64,000 nt of DNA, from assembly GCF_044068515.1 (NCBI RefSeq), contig NZ_JBIPKI010000001.1, positions 186,001 to 250,000 of the forward strand, written 5' to 3'. Positions 43,439 to 50,300 of the stretch are shown piece after piece. Source of the stretch: Desulfurivibrio sp044068515. GTDB lineage: Bacteria > Desulfobacterota > Desulfobulbia > Desulfobulbales > Desulfurivibrionaceae. Position 1 is the stretch's first letter. Each line of letters opens with the position of its first letter. The translations under genes were made by a program, and so were the position numbers. The notes beneath the pieces were generated by a model, which searched no databases, had not been told where the DNA came from, and saw only the letters and a program-made list of their open reading frames with translations.

Positions 43439-43456
43439 GTTGGCATTTATATTGCT
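43439..43456 (+). promoter_or_regulatory. Sigma-54-like (-24/-12) promoter in an AT-rich gap
   Basis: TTGGCATTTATATTGCT has GG and GC exactly 10 bp apart, matching the consensus YTGGCACGNNNNTTGCW at nearly all conserved positions. It lies in 43153-43648, 496 bp without a supported gene and clearly more AT-rich than its surroundings. Upstream (43305-43360) are repeated GCGCGAA boxes and a near-palindrome TGCGCAAAATTTCGCA that could be activator sites. Downstream is an intrinsic terminator, then the AP2 gene. Confidence 0.65.
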
Positions 43457-43580
43457 AGTAATTATTGTAATGACTGCAAGGCCATGTCAGAAACCAGGGC
43501 CGGGCGTTACCGGTTCGCAGGAAAGGCCGGCGCCGATCCCTTTATTCGCCGTAGGTTGCGGCCCTTCCTGGTGGAGGAAA

Positions 43581-43609
43581 AATTCTTCCAGCCCCGCTGG
43601 AGAATTTTT
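43581..43609 (+). terminator. Intrinsic terminator or attenuator ahead of the AP2 gene
   Basis: AATTCT(T)CCAGC pairs with GCTGGAGAATT around a CCC loop (one bulged T), followed by a further T3 C. It sits about 115 bp downstream of the expected sigma-54 start and 40 bp before the AP2 start codon, so it either ends a small RNA or attenuates the gene. Confidence 0.65.
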
Positions 43610-43648
43610 CGAATAAATAAAAAATATAGTCTCTGAGGAAGAAAAATC

Positions 43649-44293
43649 ATGACCAAGAAAACGATGCTCGAGAAACACAAGGATGTAGCCAGAATCGACC
43701 AGGAAAGTAAGCGGACCCATGGCTGGTACGTCCGGGTACGCTTTATGGGCACGACCCACTCCAAGTTCTTTTCCGACGGCAAGTACGGCGGCCGCTACTC
43801 CAGCCTGCTGACCGCTCTGGCCTGGCGTGACCAGACCGAAATCAGTCTGGGTAAAATCCGTACCGACAAGCATATCGTTACGGTAAGCAATACCAAGACC
43901 GGGGTAGTCGGGGTGCGCCTCAATGAAAAGCTCAACCGTTACGAGGTAAGCTGGGTCAACCAGGAAGGCAAGCAGGGCAAGACTTCAATCTCCATTCGCA
44001 AGCACGGCAAGGAAAAAGCCTTCGACCTGGCCTGCCGGATCCGCCAGGAGAAGGAAGGCGAGCGCCTGGGGCTGAAAAAACCGGTGGTCGCCCGCCGGGG
44101 CCGCAAGGTTAAGCCGGTCATGGTCGCGGCGGAGGTTGCGGCCCAAACCAGCAAAGCCCCCAAGGCCGCCGGTTCCTCCAGGATTATCAAGAAAGCGGCC
44201 AAGCCTGCAACCGCCAAATCCGGAGCCAAAAAGGCCAAGGCAGCCGAGGGCGCCAAGAAGACGGCGGCCCGGCGAGTCACCGTGCGAGCATAA
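43649..44293 (+). CDS. AP2-domain DNA-binding protein with Lys/Ala-rich tail
   Basis: 214 aa. Two AP2-like modules: residues about 14-70 (ARIDQESKRTHGWYVRVRF, FFSDGKYGGRYSSLLTALAWRD) and 82-128 (TGVVGVRLNEKLNRYEVSW, SISIRKHGKEKAFDLACRIR). From about residue 140 the chain is nearly all Lys, Ala, Arg, Pro and Ser, like the tail of histone H1. No HNH endonuclease is present, so it is not a standard homing enzyme. It probably binds DNA as a regulator or nucleoid protein. ATG follows GAGGAAG. Flanked by terminators and preceded by a sigma-54-like promoter. Confidence 0.85.
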   Translation: MTKKTMLEKHKDVARIDQESKRTHGWYVRVRFMGTTHSKFFSDGKYGGRYSSLLTALAWRDQTEISLGKIRTDKHIVTVSNTKTGVVGVRLNEKLNRYEVSWVNQEGKQGKTSISIRKHGKEKAFDLACRIRQEKEGERLGLKKPVVARRGRKVKPVMVAAEVAAQTSKAPKAAGSSRIIKKAAKPATAKSGAKKAKAAEGAKKTAARRVTVRA

Positions 44294-44300
44294 CCGAAAC

Positions 44301-44345
44301 GCCCGGGCAGCCCCCTTCTGGCAGGGGTTGCCCGGGCTTTTTTTT
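44301..44345 (+). terminator. Strong intrinsic terminator after the AP2 gene
   Basis: GCCCGGGCA with CCCC forms a long stem with GGGG and TGCCCGGGC, followed by T8. It abuts the stop codon of the convergent CoA-transferase gene at 44348. Confidence 0.92.
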
Positions 44346-44347
44346 AA

Positions 44348-46228
44348 CTAGTTGAAGTCGATGCTGTAGCTGTAAACATCGTCCTCCACCTTGCTCTGGA
44401 CGTTATAGCCGCTGTTATTGAAGATCGCCTGCATGCGCCGGTTGTCCCGCAGAACTTCGGCGGTGAAGCCGGCAATGCCGTTGCGCTTGGCGATATCGAC
44501 CAGATGTTTGAAGAGCGAGGTGCCGATTCCTCGATTCTGCCACTCATCCCGGATGACAAAGGCCACCTCGGCCCGATTGCTTTTCTGGTCGAGATAGTAG
44601 CGGCCGACGGCGATTATGTCCTCCCCGTGGGCCTCGGGAACGGTGCCGACGATGGCGGCGTCTTTGCGGTGGTCGATGTATACGAAGTTATGGATCTCCC
44701 GGTGGGCAAAGCGGCCCCCGGAGGTCATGAAACGGTAGTAAAGGGTTTCCTGGGACAGGGCATATAGCAGGTCGCGCATCCGGGGTTCATCGGTGGGATG
44801 GACCGGGCGGAACGAAACCTGGGTCCCGTCGTCGAGCAGGGTAGAGGTATGCATCTCCTGGGAGGCCAGCAGGACCCGGCCATCGAGATCGGCCATTTCC
44901 TTGTTCAGGTACTTGGCCTCAATGGCTTCCCGAAAAAGTTGTTCCCGGAACTTGGGATGGGCAATGCTGATCAGGGCCATGGCCCGTTCCCGCACGCTTT
45001 TGCCGTGGAGATAGGCCACTCCGTATTCGGTGACGATGTAGTGGGCCTCGCCCCGGGTGGTCACCACTCCCGCTCCGGGAGTCAGCCGGGTGACGATCCG
45101 GGAGATCTCGCCGTTCTCGGCCGTCGATTCCAGGGCGATTACGCCCTTGCCGCCCACCGAGCGGACCGCGCCCCGGTTGAAGTCAACCTGTCCCCCGATG
45201 CCGGAAAAGAATCGCGAACCCAATGAATCGGCGCAAACCTGGCCGGTAAGGTCGATTTCCAGGGCCATGTTGATGGCCACCATTTTGTGCTGGCGGCTGA
45301 TGACGTAAGGATCATTGACATATTCGGTGGGCCGGAAGCTGAACAGGGGGTTATTGTCGACAAAGTCGTATAGGCGGCGGGTTCCCATGCAGAAGCTGGT
45401 GACGATGCGGCCCCGGTCGGTGGATTTGTGGCTTCCGTTGACGGCCCCCGATTCGATCAGCTCCAGCATGCTCTCGGTGAGCATCTCGGTATGGATGCCG
45501 AGATTGCGCTTATCCCGCAGGAAGGCCGCCAGGGCGTGGGGAATCCGGCCGATGCCGAACTCCAGGGTCGAGCCGTCCTCGATCAGGGCGGCGATATGTT
45601 CCCCGATCTTGCAGGTTTCCGGGGTGGGTTGGCTCGATTCCCGCTCGATGATCTCCCTTTCTTCCGGCACCAGCAGGTCGATATCATAGATATCGAGAAA
45701 ACTGTCGCCCAACGTCCGGGGCATGCGGGGGTTAACCTGGGCGATGACCAAAGAGGCGTTTTCGGCCGCGCTTTTGACCACATCGACGGAGATACCCAGG
45801 CTGACCTTGCCGGTGGTGTCCGGCTCGGTGACCTGGATCAAAACGACATCCAGCGGCAACCGGCCTGAGGTAAAAAGGCGGGGGATGTCGGAAAGCAAGG
45901 TCGGGGTATAGTCACCCAGCCCCTGCTGGATGTGCTCACGAATGGCCCGGCCGATGAAAAAGCTGTTGAGGTGAAAGCAATCCTTGAGTTCCCCCGTGGC
46001 ATAGGGCGCTTCTCCCTTGGTCAAAATCTGGACAATCTCGACGTCGCACAAGTCCCGGCCCCGCCGGGTCAGGGCTTCGACCAGAGCGGCAGGCTCGGCG
46101 CAGGCGGTACCGATGAAAACCCGCTGGCCGGGCTTGACCAGGGCCAGAGCCTGATCCGCCGTCCGGATCATATCCCGGTACTTTTCCCGCCACTCCGGAT
46201 CAGGTTGAGCCCGTAGATGAGAAGTCAT
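44348..46228 (-). CDS. Acetyl-CoA hydrolase/CoA-transferase fused to GNAT acetyltransferase
   Basis: 626 aa. Residues 1 to about 460 are an acetyl-CoA hydrolase/4-hydroxybutyrate-CoA-transferase domain (GTACAEPAALVEAL, STLEFGIGRIPHALAAFL, GSRFFSGIGGQVDFNRG, TRGEAHYIVTEYGVAYL). Residues about 475-626 are a GNAT domain (VSFRPVHPTDEPRMRDLLY, YYRFM, and the acetyl-CoA P-loop RDEWQNRGIGTSL), similar in opening to protein acetyltransferases of the Pat group. ATG 46228 has AGAGG. The transferase likely moves CoA between acetate and another acid; the GNAT may acetylate a protein lysine. Part of an acetate/acetylation cluster. Confidence 0.86.
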   Translation of the reverse strand: MTSHLRAQPDPEWREKYRDMIRTADQALALVKPGQRVFIGTACAEPAALVEALTRRGRDLCDVEIVQILTKGEAPYATGELKDCFHLNSFFIGRAIREHIQQGLGDYTPTLLSDIPRLFTSGRLPLDVVLIQVTEPDTTGKVSLGISVDVVKSAAENASLVIAQVNPRMPRTLGDSFLDIYDIDLLVPEEREIIERESSQPTPETCKIGEHIAALIEDGSTLEFGIGRIPHALAAFLRDKRNLGIHTEMLTESMLELIESGAVNGSHKSTDRGRIVTSFCMGTRRLYDFVDNNPLFSFRPTEYVNDPYVISRQHKMVAINMALEIDLTGQVCADSLGSRFFSGIGGQVDFNRGAVRSVGGKGVIALESTAENGEISRIVTRLTPGAGVVTTRGEAHYIVTEYGVAYLHGKSVRERAMALISIAHPKFREQLFREAIEAKYLNKEMADLDGRVLLASQEMHTSTLLDDGTQVSFRPVHPTDEPRMRDLLYALSQETLYYRFMTSGGRFAHREIHNFVYIDHRKDAAIVGTVPEAHGEDIIAVGRYYLDQKSNRAEVAFVIRDEWQNRGIGTSLFKHLVDIAKRNGIAGFTAEVLRDNRRMQAIFNNSGYNVQSKVEDDVYSYSIDFN

Positions 46229-46341
46229 TCCCAACCTCTTATTGGTTGTTTGATGAGCGGTTAGTTCATGGCAGGCTCCCACCCCATTCTCGGGAGCAGC
46301 CGTTGATGCTGCCGCGGCGTTTCCTGCCTCGGCGTCGGGAT

Positions 46342-48498
46342 TCAGACGCTTTTAAGTACGATACAGGCCGGGGCTGACCGGGCCAGATCATGGTGATGTT
46401 CAAGATTATCGAGAGTCATGCGGGCGTCGGCGACCATCGGCGGCCGGCCTACCTCACCGACGATAAAGGGGTTGATATCCAGCTCGCTGATCTGGGGGAA
46501 ATCGGTGGTCAACTGGCTGATCCGCTGCAAACCCTGAGCGATGGCCGCCAGGTCCACCCCTTTGCGGCCCCGGCGGCCCTCAAGCATTTCATAGGAGCGG
46601 GTCGATCGGAGCATCTGGAGGGCTTCGGTTTCGCTGATCGGGGCCAGGTGAAAAGTGACATCCTTCATTACCTCCACGAAAATCCCGCCCAGGCCGAACA
46701 TCAGCATCGGGCCGAATTGGGGGTCGCGGTTCATGCCGATGATCACCTCCAGCCCCTTGCTCAGCATTTTCTCCACGTAAACCCCTTCCAGCAGGGCCGC
46801 CGATTCCCTCTGTGAGCAACGCAGCATCATCAGGTCAAAGGCGTCACGGACCGCGTTGGCGTCGATGACGTTGAGCCGCACCCCGCCCAGATCGGACTTG
46901 TGAATGATATCGGGGGATACGATCTTCATCGCCACCGGGTAACCGATTCTTTCCGCCGCCTCCACCGCCTCTTCGGCATTGGTGGCCAGATAGCCCTCCG
47001 GCACATGAAAACCGTAAGCGGCCAGCACGCTCTTGGAGCGGACCTCGCCCAGTTGGTGGTGGCCCGCCCGCAGGCGCCGGGTGATGACCCGCTCTACCCG
47101 GCGGCGGTTGACCCGAAAACGGGTGACGATCCGGGGCGGTCGGCTCCGCCAGGTGGCGTAGTCGTGCATGGCCTTGAGCGCCTTCACCGCCCGCTCCGGG
47201 GAGGGATAATCGGGCAGATTGGCCGCCGCCAATTCGGCCCGGCCGGGCATGACGTCATCACCTCCCATGAAAGCCGCCACCACCGGCTTGTCGCCCTTCA
47301 GGCAGGCGGCGATGGCCCGGGCGGTTGCCGCCGGCTGGGTCATCGCCTGGGGGGTGAGGATTACCACGATGGCATCCACCGCCGGATCTTCCTGGGCGGC
47401 CTTCATCACAGTGACGTAGCGCTCCGGTTCGGCATCGCCCAGGACGTCGATGGGGTTGCCGATGCTGGCGGCTCGCGGCAGTTTTTCCCGCAGGGCGCCG
47501 GCGGTGTTGCTGTCCAGCACCGCCACCTGCATTCCCGCCTGTTCCACGGCGTCGGCGGCCATGGTGCCGGGGCCGCCGGCGTTGGTGACGATCAGCACTC
47601 GATCCCCCTTGGGCAGGGGCTGCATGGCCAGGGCGGTGGCGTAGTCGAAAAGCTCTTCGAAGGTGTCGGCCCGAATCACTCCGGCCCGCCGGAAGGCGGC
47701 TCCGTAAGCGATATCGCCCCCGGAGAGAACCCCGGTATGGGAAGAAGCCGCCTTGCGGCCGGCATCGGTGGTCCCCGACTTGAGGATTATCACCGGTTTA
47801 CGGGAACTGGCCTCGCTGGCCGCCTTGATGAAATTCTCGCCGGAGGTGATGTCCTCAAGATAGGCGACGATTACCTTGGTCTCCTGGTCGGCGGTGAGGG
47901 CCAGCAGGAGATCGACCTCATTGATGTCCGCCTTGTTGCCGATGCTGATCAGTTTGGCCAGCCCCAGGTGGCGGCCCACCGCCAGGTCAAGGATGGCAGT
48001 GGCCAGGGCGCCGGATTGTGAGATCACCGAAATTAACCCGGGGGCGGGCATCCGCGAGGCGAATGAGGCATTGAGTCGGTGGTGGCTGTTGATCAGCCCC
48101 AGACAGTTGGGTCCCAGCATCCGGACCCGGCGACTGGCGCAGAGGGAGGCCAGGCGCTTTTCCAGGGCCGCGCCCTCTTCGTCCATCTCCTTGAAGCCGG
48201 CTGTGATGACGATCACCGCCTTGGCCCCGGCGGCCAGGGAGTCCGACAGGGCGGCTTCCGCCCGGGCCCGGGGGACGGCAATGATGCTCAGATCGACTTT
48301 TTCGCCGCTTTTTCGGAGATCGGCCAGGCAGGGAAGGCCGAGGATTTCCTCGGCGGCAGGGTTGACCGGCAGCAATTTGCCGGCAAACCCGGAACGGATG
48401 AGGTTGGCCAGAATATCATGGCCGACCTTGCCAGGCGTGCGGGAGGCGCCGATGACGGCGACGCTGTGCGGATAAAGAAGGGCTTCCAGGGAGGACAT
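46342..48498 (-). CDS. ADP-forming acetyl-CoA synthetase (fused alpha-beta)
   Basis: 718 aa. CoA-binding Rossmann domain (residues 5-130, SVAVIGASRTPGKVG), succinyl-CoA-ligase-like domains with the phosphohistidine in KAASSHTGVLSGGD, and a C-terminal ATP-grasp (about 500-710, YPVAMKIVSPDIIHKSDLGGV, GMNRDPQFGPMLMFGLGGI). It links acetyl-CoA and ADP/Pi to acetate, CoA and ATP, or the reverse for another acid. No GNAT is fused to this protein, unlike Pat. AAGGAAG precedes ATG. The 113-bp gap to the CoA-transferase suggests cotranscription. Confidence 0.93.
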   Translation of the reverse strand: MSSLEALLYPHSVAVIGASRTPGKVGHDILANLIRSGFAGKLLPVNPAAEEILGLPCLADLRKSGEKVDLSIIAVPRARAEAALSDSLAAGAKAVIVITAGFKEMDEEGAALEKRLASLCASRRVRMLGPNCLGLINSHHRLNASFASRMPAPGLISVISQSGALATAILDLAVGRHLGLAKLISIGNKADINEVDLLLALTADQETKVIVAYLEDITSGENFIKAASEASSRKPVIILKSGTTDAGRKAASSHTGVLSGGDIAYGAAFRRAGVIRADTFEELFDYATALAMQPLPKGDRVLIVTNAGGPGTMAADAVEQAGMQVAVLDSNTAGALREKLPRAASIGNPIDVLGDAEPERYVTVMKAAQEDPAVDAIVVILTPQAMTQPAATARAIAACLKGDKPVVAAFMGGDDVMPGRAELAAANLPDYPSPERAVKALKAMHDYATWRSRPPRIVTRFRVNRRRVERVITRRLRAGHHQLGEVRSKSVLAAYGFHVPEGYLATNAEEAVEAAERIGYPVAMKIVSPDIIHKSDLGGVRLNVIDANAVRDAFDLMMLRCSQRESAALLEGVYVEKMLSKGLEVIIGMNRDPQFGPMLMFGLGGIFVEVMKDVTFHLAPISETEALQMLRSTRSYEMLEGRRGRKGVDLAAIAQGLQRISQLTTDFPQISELDINPFIVGEVGRPPMVADARMTLDNLEHHHDLARSAPACIVLKSV

Positions 48499-48618
48499 TG
48501 CGCTTCCTTAAGTTTTTGTTTACAAGTTGGCCGTCAGTTGACCACAGATTGCACAAAAAGCACAGTGAAAAAAATGGCTTCAATTAATTTGCCGGCTGGC
48601 GCAGCTACGATGAGCGTT

Positions 48619-49269
48619 TTAATGATCTGTTTTTTCGAAAAAACCAGCAGCCGCCAGGATTTTGCGGACCGCCGAGAGATTATAGGTGGTAACCCGGAGG
48701 TAAATAATGAAATGCTCATCATCGGGTTTTTGCTTGGCCTTGAGCAGGCGGGTGAAATGAATATCCGCCGCTTCCAGGGCGGCGCAGAGCCGGCTCAGGG
48801 GCCGGGGCCGACCGTCATCTTCGATGGCCAGCATGGCCGAACCGCGTTCGCCCAGGCCAAAAAGACCCCGATAGGCCCGAATCAGATCACGGATTGAAAA
48901 CATCCCCAGGACCGCGCCGTTTTCGTCCACCACCGGCAGGGCTCCGACTTTCTGCCGGTCGAGAATGAGCAGGGCGTCGTCGATGGTGGCTTCGACCGGC
49001 AGGGTATAGGTTTCCCGGCTCATGATCTCGCTGACCGGGGTTTTTTTCAGAGCGGCCAATCGGGCCTGACTTCTTTCGTCGCAGAGCACGGTGGAGGGAT
49101 AGGCCGAACGCAGATCCCGGTCGGTGACAATCCCCAGCAGCTGTCCGTTTTCGTCCACCACCGGTAGATGGCGGAAATCGCGGGCCCGCAGGAGCTCACG
49201 AGCATCAGGGATGGTCATTTCCGGGGAAATGGTCAGTACCGGAGTACTCATGTATTGTTTGATATTCAT
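48619..49269 (-). CDS. acuB: AcuB-like protein: paired CBS domains plus ACT-like domain
   Basis: 216 aa. Two CBS motifs (residues 1-60, MSTPVLTISPEMTIPDARELL ... HLPVVDENGQLLGIVTDRDL; and about 78-135, IMSRETYTLPVEATIDDALLIL ... ALPVVDENGAVLGMFSIRDL) with an ACT-like C-terminus (residues 140-216). CBS pairs sense adenine nucleotides. In Bacillus, acuB lies between acuA and acuC in the acetoin/acetate operon. Its ATG overlaps the acuC-like stop by four bases. The regulator role is inferred. Confidence 0.85.
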   Translation of the reverse strand: MNIKQYMSTPVLTISPEMTIPDARELLRARDFRHLPVVDENGQLLGIVTDRDLRSAYPSTVLCDERSQARLAALKKTPVSEIMSRETYTLPVEATIDDALLILDRQKVGALPVVDENGAVLGMFSIRDLIRAYRGLFGLGERGSAMLAIEDDGRPRPLSRLCAALEAADIHFTRLLKAKQKPDDEHFIIYLRVTTYNLSAVRKILAAAGFFEKTDH

Positions 49270-50255
49270 AGATCAGTCCCTCTTTTAAGCAGTCCATCGA
49301 GATAATTTTCCACGCACACAGCAAGCAATTCCGGTTGATAGCCGCCTTCCAGCAGAGAGAGCAGGCGGCCGGGGCAAAAATGAGCGGCCCAGGCGGCAGC
49401 GCAACGGCCGAGATGGCGATAAAGTTCGCTGCTGTAGGCCAGGCCGGACATGTCATCATCCCGGTGACCGTCGAAGCCGGCCCCGATTATCAGGGCTTCG
49501 GGAGCAAACTTGGCCAGAGCGGGATTAACCTTTTCGTTGATGAGACGCATAACCTGCTCATCGCCGCTGCCTGGCCGCAGGGGCAGGTTGAGGGTGGCTC
49601 CGCGGCCGGGACCGCTGCCGCGCTCTTCACTCCAGCCGGTGCCGGGAAAGCTCCAGGTGGGATGTTCGTGAATGCTCAGATAAAAAACATCGGGATCTTC
49701 TTCAAAGGCGGCCTGGATGCCGTTGCCGTGATGGGCGTCCCAATCGATGATCATGATTCTTTGGCGCTGATGGCGCTGCTGCCAGTAGCGGGCGGCCACC
49801 GCCGCGTTGTTGAGAAAACAGAACCCCAGGGCGGCGGCTCTTTCGGCGTGATGGCCGGGGGGGCGGACCAGGGCCAGGGCGGCGCTTTGCCCGCCCTCCT
49901 CCAGCCGGTCGATGGCGGCCAAACCGGCTCCGGCGGCCAACAGGGCGATCCGGTAGGAATCGTAACTCAACTGGTTATCGGGATGATCGAGATAACTGCG
50001 GCCGGAGAGGGCCGTCTCCTCGAAGCGCAGCAGATAATTTTCATCATGAACCGTCAGGAGCTCTTCCCGTCCGGCGGCCCGGGCAGGAATGATGCGGAGG
50101 GAGCCGGCCAGGGGGTTGCCGGGGGCGGAACTGGTCTCCAGGCGTTTGAGGACGGCTTGCAGGCGTTGCGGGGACTCGGGATGGTCCCGGCCGGTCTGGT
50201 GCTGGAGAAATTCCTGGTCGCTGACGAGCAGCAGAGCCTGCTTGGCGGTGGACAT
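49266..50255 (-). CDS. acuC: Histone-deacetylase family protein (AcuC-like)
   Basis: 329 aa from ATG 50255 (a GTG at 50279 is also in frame). Zinc-dependent deacetylase motifs: VHDENYL, VRPPGHHAERAAALGFCFLNNAAVAARY, IDWDAHHGNGIQAAF (metal ligands), SIHEHPTWSFPGTG, GAGFDGHRDDDMSGL and LEGGYQ. AcuC-type enzymes deacetylate acetyl-CoA synthetase; polyamine deacetylases are alternatives. First gene of the cluster acuC-acuB-acd-CoA-transferase/GNAT, with a four-base overlap to acuB. Confidence 0.87.
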   Translation of the reverse strand: MSTAKQALLLVSDQEFLQHQTGRDHPESPQRLQAVLKRLETSSAPGNPLAGSLRIIPARAAGREELLTVHDENYLLRFEETALSGRSYLDHPDNQLSYDSYRIALLAAGAGLAAIDRLEEGGQSAALALVRPPGHHAERAAALGFCFLNNAAVAARYWQQRHQRQRIMIIDWDAHHGNGIQAAFEEDPDVFYLSIHEHPTWSFPGTGWSEERGSGPGRGATLNLPLRPGSGDEQVMRLINEKVNPALAKFAPEALIIGAGFDGHRDDDMSGLAYSSELYRHLGRCAAAWAAHFCPGRLLSLLEGGYQPELLAVCVENYLDGLLKRGTDL

Positions 50256-50300
50256 GGCTCTGTTTAGCTTTTTCACCACCCCATGTCAAGCGGGGCTTTT

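Noticed and set aside
43470..43575. Possible c-di-GMP (GEMM) riboswitch in the AP2 leader
   Set aside because: Some words (GCCGTAGGTTGCGG) are reminiscent, but the conserved GEMM core ACGCAAAGCC is missing.
48536..48566. CACAGATTGCACAAAAAGCACAG stretch upstream of the ADP-forming synthetase
   Set aside because: Resembles dispersed intergenic repeats, but only one copy is present in the window, so it is not called as a repeat.
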